Below the pieces are notes generated by a model. It did no database searches. It was given only the letters and a program-made list of their open reading frames with translations, and had not been told where the DNA came from. A stretch of 64,000 bases of DNA from Cafeteria roenbergensis (Eukaryota; Sar; Bigyra; Bicosoecida; Cafeteriaceae), in the NCBI GenBank assembly GCA_008330645.1, contig VLTN01000050.1, positions 62,001 through 126,000 of the forward strand. Direction: 5' to 3'. Positions 1-8,918 of this stretch are shown here, one piece after another (position 1 is the stretch's first letter; every line of letters starts with the position of its first letter). A program made the position numbers and the translations under genes.

Positions 1-287
1 GGGAGCTCAAGGCGTACGGGCCCCGCGCCGGAGAGCTGCGCACCTGCAAGCGCAACCCGGCGATCCAGCTCACGCCGCTTGGCAGCAAGAACGCCATGCG
101 CATCTGCCCCGTGAAGCCGGACCGCGCTCACTTCTGCTTCTTCACCGGCCGCACTGTGCTGGAGATGGACCACTATTGCCCGTGAGTCGCACCAGCCCCG
201 CTGCCCTGTCGCCCCAGGAGCCCGCGCGCTCCGCCCTGTGCGCTCCGCAATGTGCGCTCCGCCCTGTGCGCTCCGCCCCAAGCCCCA

Positions 288-319
<32 letters not shown>

Positions 320-1025
320 CAGGTGGCTCGGCAACTGCATCGGCTACGGCACCCGCAAACCCTTCCTGCTGTCGCTGTGGCACGGCCTGTGCATGGGCTC
401 GAGCCTCTTCAGCGCCGTGGCGTGGGACGTCGTCCTGGCCGTGACCGCGCTCCCCCGCGCCGTCGCGGCTCTGCCGCTCTTCGTCGTTCTCCTGCTCGGC
501 CTCTTCGTCATGGCGATCCTGGGAGTCTTCTTCGGGTACCACTTCGGCCTGGCTGCCGGCAACTACACCACCATCGAGAACCACGAGCGCCGGCTCGCGC
601 CCCGCACGCAGAAGGTGCCGACCAAGCTCGACGTCAAGGCCGCCTTTGCGAACCACGACGCGTTCAGGGACGCAGTGAAGCGCACTTTCCCGAGCAGCCG
701 GCCCGCCAAGGCCAGCCTCTTCGTCGTGTTCTGGCGGGAGTGGGCGTACACCCCCTCCCCCTGGGACCACGGGCTCATGTCCAATCTCACTCACTACTTT
801 GGCGCCTTCCTCACGTGGGGGCTGCCCGTGTACCTGGGGATCAAGCAGTGGCAGCCCTGGGACGTCTCCATCGTCCCGGCGACCCACGGGGCCGACCTCA
901 CCATGGCCGGCGGCAAAGGCGCCATCAGGGAGGCCCCTCTCGAGCCCGTGGGCGTCAGCGTGCAGTCGCTCACGCCGCGCTCCGCGCTCGTGGCTGCGTC
1001 GGCCATCCTTACCGGCCGCGGCTAG
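1..1025 (+). CDS. DHHC-type protein S-palmitoyltransferase (5' truncated by window edge)
   Basis: Exons 1-181 and 323-1025; the intron 182-322 has a GTGAGT donor and a CGCAG acceptor and splits the conserved CPW tripeptide. The joined frame reads CPVKPDRAHFC, then DHYCPWLGNCIGYGT, which is the Cys-rich zinc-binding DHHC core with Tyr in place of the second His. Downstream are two hydrophobic spans (about 365-450 and 470-560 nt) and NYTTIENHE, the TTxE motif that follows the fourth membrane helix in this family. DHHC enzymes transfer palmitate from a Cys autoacyl intermediate to substrate Cys residues on Golgi, ER or plasma membranes. The last hydrophobic stretch (YFGAFLTWGLPVYLGI) resembles the family's C-terminal PaCCT region. 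The N-terminal helices lie outside the window. Family assignment is secure; the substrate is unknown. Confidence 0.9.
226..320 (+). repeat. Tandem repeats inside the DHHC intron
   Basis: About four imperfect copies of a 14-bp GCGCTCCGCCCTGT-like unit (226-275) are followed by four to five CCCCGA hexamers running into the CGCAG splice acceptor. The hexamers form the C-rich tract of the acceptor. Confidence 0.8.
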
Positions 1026-1561
1026 TGCCCCCAGGCGCCCTGCCTGCGGCAGCCAGCGGCGACCAAAGAGCTGCGTCTTGGGCGCCCCATGGTGGTGTGA
1101 ACGGCTTTTCGTGTTTGCGTGTGGCAGCCGCTCGTCCGCAATCGCCACCGCGTGCCCGCCAACCGATGTGATTCGTATCTGCAACGAGTGCTGCCTTGCC
1201 TCGCCGCGAGACGTGCGCGGACTCGGTGCTGCGCCTCCCTGCTTGGCGCGCGTCCTTGGGCTCGCCCAGATGGCTCGCGGCTTGCGAGCGCCAAGCCAGC
1301 CCCCGTGTGACAAGCGAGCAGCGCGCGGTTCCCTCTGCCCCGCAAGGGTGGGCAGCGAGGCGGGGTCGTGCCGGTCCTGGGCGGGGCGGGCGCGTCGGTG
1401 CTCGCAGCCTCTGTTGGCAGAGCCCCTTGTGACGAGGCGGCAAGCGACGCTGCGCCAATCGCTGCGACACAGCACGGGCAGCGCGCGCAAGCGTTCGGGG
1501 GCGGAAGCCCGGTTGCCTGGCTACGGCTTGCCGGACTGTGGGAGCGCGGTGGCTGCCCGAC
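1026..1561. other. Intergenic DNA, no gene seen
   Basis: GC-rich spacer between the DHHC gene and LAS1, which point the same way. It should hold the 3' end of the first and the promoter of the second. I see no conserved protein, RNA gene or strong repeat. Confidence 0.6.
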
Positions 1562-4057
1562 ATGGCTGACGACGGGGCCGATGCCGCGCTTGTTGCGCCC
1601 CGGGCTGTCCCTTGGCGGTCATGGGGCGAATGGCTTCGCGTTCTCGCGGCCATGACGTCTGATGTGGCCGGTGACCGCTCCTGGGCCCGGAGGCGGGTGC
1701 GTGCGTGGGCGTCGCGGGCTCCCTGCCCTGCCGCGGTCGAGGCGTCAGAGGTGCTCTTCGACTCGGACCACTCGCACATGGAGCGCCTGCTGGCCATCAT
1801 CCGGCTCGTCAACGGAGTGGCGGACCGCAAGCAGACCTCGGTCGCCCGCTCCGTGTCGGCTCTCGCCTCCGCGGCGGGGCTGCCTCGGAGCCTGGTCGAC
1901 CTGCGCCATGCTGCAACTCACGCTGCGGTGCCGTCCCGAGCTGCCTGCGACGCTGCAGCCCACGACGCCGCGGCGTGGCTCCGCCATCGGTACTGGGCCG
2001 CAGTTGCCGAGCGCGTGGACCCCCTTGGCGCGGGCGGCGGCCGGCACCGGGAGAGCGGGTTCGCCGACGGCGGCGGCGGCGGCGGCCGCTGGCTCGGCGA
2101 CGCTCTGCGTCCGTGCCGCTGCGCAAGCGCACCGCAGGGCGGCGGTCTGTGTGCCTCGTGCGTCGCGACCGGCCGGTGCATCGCCGAGGCCGGGGGCATG
2201 GCGGGACCCGGCGGGGCGGGCAGCTCCGGCGCCCGCTGGGGCCTCGGCGTCGTGGCGGCTGTGGCGGTGCTCTGCCGAGCGGCCGTGGCGGCGTCGGCGC
2301 GCTTGCGCGATGAAGGGTGTGAGGGCTTTGCTTCCCCCGCTCCTGCCGCGAAGCGCGCGCGAACGTCGAGCCCGCTGCCGCGCAGCGCACGCGGCCCGCT
2401 TGCCCCGGCGGCGGCAGCGGCAGCGACGACGACGGGGGCGGCGGCGGCGGCAGCGGCGACTGGCGCCAGCGCTGCGGCTGCTGCTGCCCCCGCGAAGCAG
2501 GGCTCACAGGCTGCCAGCGGCGGCGCGGCGGCGGGGCTTGACGCTGGTCGCTGTGTGCCCCAGGGCTGCCTGGCCGCGGCTGCTGACGCAGGCGCGGTTC
2601 TCAGAGAGGTGCGGGGTGCGGCCGCGCGGTGGCGCCAGCAGCAGGCTGCCGAGGGAGAGGCCGCTGCCGCGGGATCTGTGCTCGCCTCAGCCATCGCGCG
2701 CGCTGCGGCCGCGGCGGTCAGAGGGGACTCCTCCTCCGGACGGCGCAGTGCGGCCGGCGGCGCTCGCGCCCCCACGGCGCACCACGAGGCGTTGGAGGCG
2801 GCCGCTCGCGCCGACGCGGCGGCCGCCGCCGGTGCGGCCTCGGCCCCGGCATCCGCACGCACCCGGCGGTCACCGGGCAAGCCCTCTGGCGCGGGGGCTC
2901 GGGGCGAGGCGCCGGCGGTGCTGTCCGCGGCGGCGGGGGGCGCGGCGGCCCTCTCGGAGCTGGCATCGCTGATGCGCGGGCGGGCGTGGGCGGCGCGCGA
3001 CTGGGTGGCGCCGCTGCTGCTGGACGGGGCAGAGCGTCACAGGGGCTTCGCGGAGGCGGCGGTGGTGCTGGCGGCGGGGCCGGAACAGGCCACGCCGCCG
3101 CCGCTGAGACCAGCCGTGGCGCGCATGGCAGCCTCGGACACGCTCTCGCTCGCCCGCTGCCTGGCGGTGGAGTCGGAGCTGGCGCAGCTGGCGGCAGAGT
3201 CTGCCAGCGGGGCTGCTGTCCCGCAAGCAGACCCCGCGGCGGCGCCGCCGTCGCCCTTGGTCCGCCCAAGCTCAGCGGCTGCCGCTGCCGCTGCGGCTGC
3301 TAGCTCGGCTGCCCTCCCGTGGGCAAGCGGTCCCATGTGCCGGGGGGACACGGCCTGGTCTGTGTGGGGCGCGCTGCTGTCGCCGCTGGTGGTCGCGCAG
3401 CCAGCGCTGCTCGGCTGCCTCGTGCTGGGGCTGGCAGAGCGGGCCGCTGTGCTCGATGGCATGGGCGCGCGCGCTGCGGCGCAGGTGTGTGGCGACGGCC
3501 TGGTTGCACTCACGTCTGCGGCCATGGCGGCGTCGCTGCGCGAGGCAGCAGGCAGGCGAGCAGCAGAGAGCGCTGGCGGGCGGAAGCCCAAGCGGGCGCG
3601 GGCGGGCACCTCCGCGGCCAGCGTTCTCAGGGCCTGGCAGCGCCCGGCAGACCGGGCCAGCGACCTGGCGGCGGGCTGGCCCCAGGGCAGCGACGCGGAG
3701 GGCGTGACCGCCCTTGGCGCAGCGGCGGGCGTGCTTGAGCAGGCGGCTGGCGCAGCGGGCGCGTCGGCTTGGCTGGCAGTGGCGGCCGCTCGCTTGAGTG
3801 CACTGGCCGGCGGGGCGCTCAAGCATCGGCCCCGGGAAGACGAGGACGACGACGGCCATGGGGAGGAGGACGAGGAGGAGGACGAGGAGGAGGAGGAGGC
3901 CACGACTCGGGCAACAGCAGGGGGTGGTGCTGGTGGCACCAACGGGCGGCAGGAGACATCCGCCGCTCTGGCCGACGCTGCCGAGGCGGTCGCCGCTCAG
4001 ACGAGCCCCGACCATGAGGAGCTGACCCTCGAAGAGCTCGAGGCGCTGCTGGGCTGA
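1562..4057 (+). CDS. LAS1: Las1-like pre-rRNA ITS2 endonuclease subunit
   Basis: Single exon, 831 aa from the first ATG (1562). Residues about 18-130 form the Las1 HEPN domain: WRSWGEWL near the start, RLVNGVADRKQ around residue 81, and LVDLRHAATH at 111-120. The last contains the RHxxxH nuclease motif (residues 115-120). In yeast and animals Las1 cuts ITS2 of the 27S pre-rRNA together with the kinase Grc3/NOL9, starting 60S maturation in the nucleolus. The remaining roughly 700 residues are Ala/Gly/Ser-rich low complexity with basic KRAR clusters. They end in a long Glu/Asp block (about 3835-3900) and a short acidic tail, a charge layout common in nucleolar proteins. No Grc3 partner is in the window. 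The HEPN motif is seen directly; the role is from the family. Confidence 0.88.
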   Translation: MADDGADAALVAPRAVPWRSWGEWLRVLAAMTSDVAGDRSWARRRVRAWASRAPCPAAVEASEVLFDSDHSHMERLLAIIRLVNGVADRKQTSVARSVSALASAAGLPRSLVDLRHAATHAAVPSRAACDAAAHDAAAWLRHRYWAAVAERVDPLGAGGGRHRESGFADGGGGGGRWLGDALRPCRCASAPQGGGLCASCVATGRCIAEAGGMAGPGGAGSSGARWGLGVVAAVAVLCRAAVAASARLRDEGCEGFASPAPAAKRARTSSPLPRSARGPLAPAAAAAATTTGAAAAAAATGASAAAAAAPAKQGSQAASGGAAAGLDAGRCVPQGCLAAAADAGAVLREVRGAAARWRQQQAAEGEAAAAGSVLASAIARAAAAAVRGDSSSGRRSAAGGARAPTAHHEALEAAARADAAAAAGAASAPASARTRRSPGKPSGAGARGEAPAVLSAAAGGAAALSELASLMRGRAWAARDWVAPLLLDGAERHRGFAEAAVVLAAGPEQATPPPLRPAVARMAASDTLSLARCLAVESELAQLAAESASGAAVPQADPAAAPPSPLVRPSSAAAAAAAAASSAALPWASGPMCRGDTAWSVWGALLSPLVVAQPALLGCLVLGLAERAAVLDGMGARAAAQVCGDGLVALTSAAMAASLREAAGRRAAESAGGRKPKRARAGTSAASVLRAWQRPADRASDLAAGWPQGSDAEGVTALGAAAGVLEQAAGAAGASAWLAVAAARLSALAGGALKHRPREDEDDDGHGEEDEEEDEEEEEATTRATAGGGAGGTNGRQETSAALADAAEAVAAQTSPDHEELTLEELEALLG

Positions 4058-4259
4058 CCCCGTGGCAGAGTGCTGCGCCGACCCATGCCGCTTCGATGCG
4101 TGCAAGAGAGAGTGCGTGTGATTGCGAGGGGCGCTGCGACGCGGCGCCGTGTCTGGCGCGAGAGGGCGGGCCTTGCAAGCAACTGCATCGCTGCAGACCG
4201 TGAGCACACAGGGACACGCACGCGGGCACCGACACGCGACACGGGGGCTGCGCTGCCGC

Positions 4260-5223
4260 TCACTTGCCCTTCTTGGACCGGCGCTTGCGCGCCTCTGCGG
4301 CCGCCGCGGCCATGGCCTTGGCGGCGGCAGACTTGCCCCCGGCCTTCTTCTTGGATCCGCCCGAGGCCTTGGCCTTGGCCGCAGCGATGCGGTCCTTGGT
4401 GGTGCCGGCGTCCGCGTCAGCACCGTCAGCCCCGGCTGGGGCGGCGGCGGCAGCGGCGGCGGGCGCGGGCGCGGCAGCGGCGGCGGGAGCTGGCGCAGCA
4501 GCAGCCTCGCCGGCGTCGGCATCGGCGTCGCCGCCCTTCTTGCGCCTGCGCCTGCGCTTCTTGCCCTTGGTGGCGTCTTCGTCCTCGTCCGCGCCCTCCG
4601 CTGCCTCGACCAGGCCCGCCTCGAGCGCCTGCGCGATGAGCGCCTCGTCCGCCTCCTGCGCCTGGCGCAGCTGCTCCTTCTTGGAGATGACCACCTCGGG
4701 CTCCGCGGCCGCAGTGGCGGCCGGCGCGGGGGGCTCCGCAACTGCGCCCTCGTCCTCGACGGGCGCCGACGCGCTCTCGGGCGCCTCAACCTCGCCGTCC
4801 GAGGCCGGCTCCTCCTCCACCTCAAGCTTCACGCCGATGAACTGCGCGCAGCACCACGGGCGAGCGCACCACAGACAGGCAAGTGTGGCAGCAGGACCAG
4901 CCAGCAGCGCGGCGGCGGCGGCGGCCAGGTCAGAGCGCGCGTGGCGCTCGCAAGCCGGACCGCAGCCCCCCCTTGCCGCAAAGCTAACACGCCGGCGCCC
5001 CGTGGGCGCACGCGCGGCCAAAGCTCACCTTGGCCTCGGCGGGGCTCAGGTCGAAGTCGAAGTCGTCCTCCCAGGGGCGCTCCTCGTCAACCTCCGCCCA
5101 GAGCGCGGGGCCAGTCCACGAAGGGAGAGCCTTGGAGTTCTTCTTGGCTTGCTTCTTGCCCTTGGCGGACTTGCGCCGGCGGTCGTCGTCGGCCTCGCCG
5201 AGCTGCTGGAACACGCTGGACAT
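4260..5223 (-). CDS. Hypothetical Lys-rich acidic/basic protein
   Basis: Two exons on the minus strand: 5223-5029 (65 codons, ATG at 5223) and 4841-4260. The intron 5028-4842 (187 bp) has a GTGAGC donor and a GCGCAG acceptor and lies between codons. The product is 258 aa. It begins MSSVFQQLGEADDDRRRK, has a basic KGKKQAKKNSK patch, an acidic segment with WAEVDEERPWEDDFDFDL, a helical stretch (SKKEQLRQAQEADEALIAQA) and a KGKKRRRRRKKG cluster. It ends in Ala/Lys repeats closing with RKRRSKKGK. This suggests a nuclear or nucleolar RNA-associated protein, but I recognise no domain. It is convergent with LAS1 (202 bp apart) and divergent from the next gene. Confidence 0.7.
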
Positions 5224-5520
5224 GGCCTGGACACTCGGTTCGCCGCACACGCTCGTGCAACGGGGGCGGTGCGCCTCGGAACCGCACGGCGCCCGCGGGT
5301 CAGCGGCGATCTCGGCCGGCGCCGAAATATTTGCTTCTCCGGCGAGCAGAGCAAGCGCTCTCTCTGCGCGACCTCGGCGCGCCTCCGCGCCCCCGCCAGC
5401 ACGTGGTGCGAGAGCGAGCCCTTCGCGGTTCGTCTGGGCGTGTCCGCTCGTGCTCCACTCTGCAGCCGGGCCCTGTAGCCTCCGTGTCCAGGAAGCGCAC
5501 CCCCCTTGAGCGTTCGAACC
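5224..5520. promoter_or_regulatory. Shared divergent upstream region
   Basis: 297 bp separate the ATGs of the Lys-rich gene (minus) and the 931-aa gene (plus), so both promoters must fit here or overlap the genes. The only non-GC-rich patch is GAAATATTTGC near 5325. No TATA box or other defined element is recognisable. Confidence 0.5.
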
Positions 5521-8316
5521 ATGGATCTGCGCGCTCAGGCAGCCGGCAATGGCCGCAGCCTCGTTGTCGCCCACAACGCCGTCACCGTGGCCGTGCTTGT
5601 GCAGCCGGGAATGCCGCCGGCCACTGTGCGCAGGCTCATCGCGGCCCGCGTGGGATCGGGCGTGAGCCCAAAGAGCATCCTTGGCGTGCAGGGGCAAAAC
5701 GCCGCAGGAGAGACGGTCGTGATCCCCATGTCAAGCGTGTGCGAGGCCCCGCACTTGCTGGACAACATCCGCAGCGGCGCTGCCACCCTTGTTCTGCGCC
5801 GGTCGCGGGGCTCCGGGTCTCGCGCGCGCGCCGCGCCCGACGCCCGCCCCATGGAGGCCACAGCCGTGCCGCCTCCTCCCGACGTGGCCTCCCCGCCGAC
5901 TGCGCCCGCCCCGCGCGACGCGGCGCCCTCCGCCCCGTCGGCTGGGCCGGCTGCCTCTGTCTCTCGCTCGCCGGCGCTGGCTCCGGAGCACGAGCGCGTG
6001 CTCGAGGGCATGGTGGCCGCGGTGGCGAGCGGCGAGGGAATGTCGCGTGAGCTCGCTCCCCGCCTCGCCGCCGGCCTGCGAGGAGAGGGCCCCTTCGGCG
6101 ACTTCGAGGAGCTGCGTCTCGTCGTGTCCCTCTCGGAGATCTGCGCGGCACGGCCCGAGGCCGCAGCCGCGGCGCACTTCACTGAGGCATGCATTGGCAC
6201 TCTCATGGCGGCCGCCCGCCGCGCCGAGACCGGCTCCGACGCTGCCGCCATCCCCGGCCTAGCCCTTGCCGCGCGCGCTCGCGGCGCGGACCTCGCCACC
6301 GCGATGGAGGCCGCTATGGCGCACGCCAAGGCTTCGCCCGCGCTGCGCGCCCAGGCGGTGCCGGCCCTGCGGCACGCAGTGGCGACGGGCCACCCGCTCC
6401 TCCGGCGAGCCCTCCTGCGCGCCATCATCGACGGCAGCCAGGAGGACCTGGGAGGCCGCCTCTGGGCCGTGGCGCGCGCCGTCGCGGCCGAGCAGCCGCA
6501 CGCCGTCGCGCCCCCCGCCAGCGCTGAGCCCGCCGAGCAGGCCCGCGTGGTGGCGCCCCCGCCCTCCGTCCCGCCGGCCGCCTCGGCGCCCCCTGCCGCA
6601 GCGGCTGCGGCGGCCGCCCCTGCCGCCGCGGCCGCCGAGGAGCTGGAGGAGAGCTGCATCCGCGCGGCCGCCGTTGCGGAGCACCTGAGGTCCCTCGGCG
6701 TCATCGGCCAGGAGGACGAGGACGCGCTCAAGCAGGCCGCAGCCGACTCTGACCCCCTCATGGCCGCGGCGTGGACGCGCTTCTGCGCGGCCGTCGACGG
6801 GCCTGACGGCGGGCCGGCGGCCGACGCCGCCCGGGCGCGGTACGGGACCAGCTGGCAGCTCGCTGTGGCGCTGGGCCACGTGGCCCCCGAGGGCGAGGAC
6901 TCGGAGGAGGACCGCGGTCTCGTGGCGCACCGCCGCCGCCTCTGGCTGGCGCTCAAGGGCATCGCCTCAGCCGAGTGCAAGTGGCGAAGCATCCACGACA
7001 GCGTCCCTGGCGGCGCGGCTGCAGCGGCAGCTTCGGCTGCGGGGGGGCGCTCCTCCTCCGCGGCCGCCGCGGCTTCCGCGGCCGGCGCCGCTGCCGCCAG
7101 CGGCGAGGAGGACGAGGAGGCAGGCAGCATGGACCTTGAGGCCATGGAGCAGCTGCTCGCCGTGCTGACGGTGCTGGCCAAGAACGCGGTGCTCCCCCCG
7201 CAGCAGGTTCGCCAGCTGCTGGTGGAGATGCAGAAGGACTCATCGGCCACGCGAAACCGCCTTGTGGCAGCCACGCGCCGCTACATGGATCGCGGCGAGG
7301 ACGCCGGGGCCTTCTCGTCGCTGGTGGAGGCTGTAGTGTCCATCGCGCAGACCTCGCTGGGCGTGGTGGACGAGGACGAGGACGAGGAGGACGAGGACGA
7401 GGCGGACGAGGAGGAGCAGGAGCAGGAGGACGGCGCCTCCGAGGGCGCCGCCGAGCACGACGACGGCGAAGGCTTGGACGGCGAGATGCCTGGCCTGCTC
7501 GCCACGGACGACTGGCCCAGCGCTACCGCCGCCCAGCACATCGAGTCGCTGCAGAACACCGTGGTGGAGGCACTGCTCTCGAGCGGCCAGCTCACGGAGG
7601 TGGCCGCTGCTCGCCTGGGCCAGGCCCTCAGGCGGCGGGACCCTGCCCTGCGGGCTGTGTGGCGCACGTTCCTGTCCACGAGCGACACCGCGGACTTGGT
7701 TAACAGCATCACTGTGCTTGTCGCGATGCGCCGCTGGGACGAGGAGGACTCGGCGGCCGGCGGCCCTGGCTCTGCCACGCACGCTGCCGGTGACCAGGAT
7801 GAGGACGAGGACGAGGACGAAGAGGGTTCGGGGCGGCAAGACGACGCGGGCGCCGACCAGCGGCAGGCGGAAGTGTCCCGCCTCCTGCTGGCGGGTGACC
7901 TCTCCGACGAGCAAGCCGCGGTGCTGGCCGCGCTGGTGGGGCGGGGCGACCCCCGCGCGCTCGCGGCCCTTGACGACCTGGCCCTCGCGCCCGAAGGCGA
8001 CGCTGTGGCAGTGGAAGGCCTCCGCTGCGTTGCCGACCTGTGCATCGAGGACCCGGCGTTCGCCGACCGCTACGGCGCGGCCGCGCAGGCGAGCGACGAC
8101 GAGGCCGACGAGGCAGACCACAGCGGCGCCGTCGCCGTGGACCGCGCCGACATCCTCCGCGCCATCAGCAAGGGCGTATCGAGCGGGGCGTTCGCCCAGG
8201 AGCAGGCTCTCGCGCTCACTCGCCTTGTGGCCGCTGGGGACGAGCGAGTCGCGGAGGCCACCCGCCAGTGGATCAAGTCTGGCTCCCTCGCTGGCTTTGA
8301 CGGGCTGGGGCAGTGA
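5521..8316 (+). CDS. Uncharacterised protein with about six helical repeats
   Basis: Single exon, 931 aa from ATG 5521. I recognise no named domain. The first 90 residues (LVVAHNAVTVAVLVQPGMPP and following) alternate like a small beta-rich, possibly ubiquitin-like fold. From about residue 157 a 50-70-residue helical unit recurs six times, starting near residues 157, 386, 541, 674, 782 and 876. Each has a hydrophobic helix, a short G-x-hydrophobic turn, a second helix with an L-x-x-L core, and usually a GD or D-P step before a third helix. Examples are LRAISKGVSSGAFAQEQALA and LSDEQAAVLAALVGRGDPRA. Acidic linkers such as EDEDEEDEDEADEEEQEQED separate the later units. The layout suggests a scaffold built of helical repeats. 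Confidence 0.75.
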   Translation: MDLRAQAAGNGRSLVVAHNAVTVAVLVQPGMPPATVRRLIAARVGSGVSPKSILGVQGQNAAGETVVIPMSSVCEAPHLLDNIRSGAATLVLRRSRGSGSRARAAPDARPMEATAVPPPPDVASPPTAPAPRDAAPSAPSAGPAASVSRSPALAPEHERVLEGMVAAVASGEGMSRELAPRLAAGLRGEGPFGDFEELRLVVSLSEICAARPEAAAAAHFTEACIGTLMAAARRAETGSDAAAIPGLALAARARGADLATAMEAAMAHAKASPALRAQAVPALRHAVATGHPLLRRALLRAIIDGSQEDLGGRLWAVARAVAAEQPHAVAPPASAEPAEQARVVAPPPSVPPAASAPPAAAAAAAAPAAAAAEELEESCIRAAAVAEHLRSLGVIGQEDEDALKQAAADSDPLMAAAWTRFCAAVDGPDGGPAADAARARYGTSWQLAVALGHVAPEGEDSEEDRGLVAHRRRLWLALKGIASAECKWRSIHDSVPGGAAAAAASAAGGRSSSAAAAASAAGAAAASGEEDEEAGSMDLEAMEQLLAVLTVLAKNAVLPPQQVRQLLVEMQKDSSATRNRLVAATRRYMDRGEDAGAFSSLVEAVVSIAQTSLGVVDEDEDEEDEDEADEEEQEQEDGASEGAAEHDDGEGLDGEMPGLLATDDWPSATAAQHIESLQNTVVEALLSSGQLTEVAAARLGQALRRRDPALRAVWRTFLSTSDTADLVNSITVLVAMRRWDEEDSAAGGPGSATHAAGDQDEDEDEDEEGSGRQDDAGADQRQAEVSRLLLAGDLSDEQAAVLAALVGRGDPRALAALDDLALAPEGDAVAVEGLRCVADLCIEDPAFADRYGAAAQASDDEADEADHSGAVAVDRADILRAISKGVSSGAFAQEQALALTRLVAAGDERVAEATRQWIKSGSLAGFDGLGQ

Positions 8317-8918
8317 TCAACGGTGTGCGCGTGCTTGCTGTTGCCCGTACTGCGCTGTGCGGCGCCTGCCCGCCTTCGCCCCCACAACCACACAAGACCG
8401 CCTGCGGCGCCCAGCCGGTTTCCCTCAGCACACCGGTTCTGCACACACCCGCCACAGCCGGCGGCTCGCTCCCAGCCGAAGTGGCGCACCCGGTCATCGG
8501 GCTGGTCGCGGCACGCTCTGGTCGACCAGGCCACCTCTGGCAGCGCGTCTGCCCCGCCTGACGTGCAAGGGCCCGCCGTCCTTGCAGAGCACGGATATCG
8601 CTCCCAACTCCTCACAATTGTCGGACTGCCTCGACCGGGCAGCAGCACGGCTCCTTTGCAGCGCTGGCTGTGTGCTGCAAAGGCTGGGAGGGGGCACTCA
8701 GCTGTGCGCGTCTGGCCGGCGTGGAGAGCGTGCAACACCACACACGGCTCAACTGGGCAGAGTTCCGATGTTGCCTGGCCTTGCAATATTGCCCGACTCG
8801 CCCGGCGCACTCAAGGATCGTGCGGGGGCCTAGAGCGCGCCTCAGGCCGCAAAAGTTGACCCCGAACAGGACAAGTGCGACCACTGTCCACCCCGCCCCG
8901 GTGGCGGCCCTGCCCGTG
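8317..8918. other. Intergenic DNA, no gene seen
   Basis: 602 bp between two plus-strand genes. Translation stays open upstream of the DENN gene to 8670, but only from a non-ATG codon and without similarity, so I treat it as leader and promoter. A slightly AT-richer patch lies around 8780-8800 (CTTGCAATATTGCC). Confidence 0.55.

Noticed and set aside
1009-1830. Minus-strand frame of 273 codons over the DHHC-LAS1 spacer
   Set aside because: No domain, atypical composition, and it overlaps the conserved Las1 HEPN domain.
3272-4825. Minus-strand frame of 517 codons across LAS1's 3' half and the Lys-rich gene
   Set aside because: Arg/Pro-rich shadow in a different frame from the spliced 258-aa product; it crosses two supported genes.
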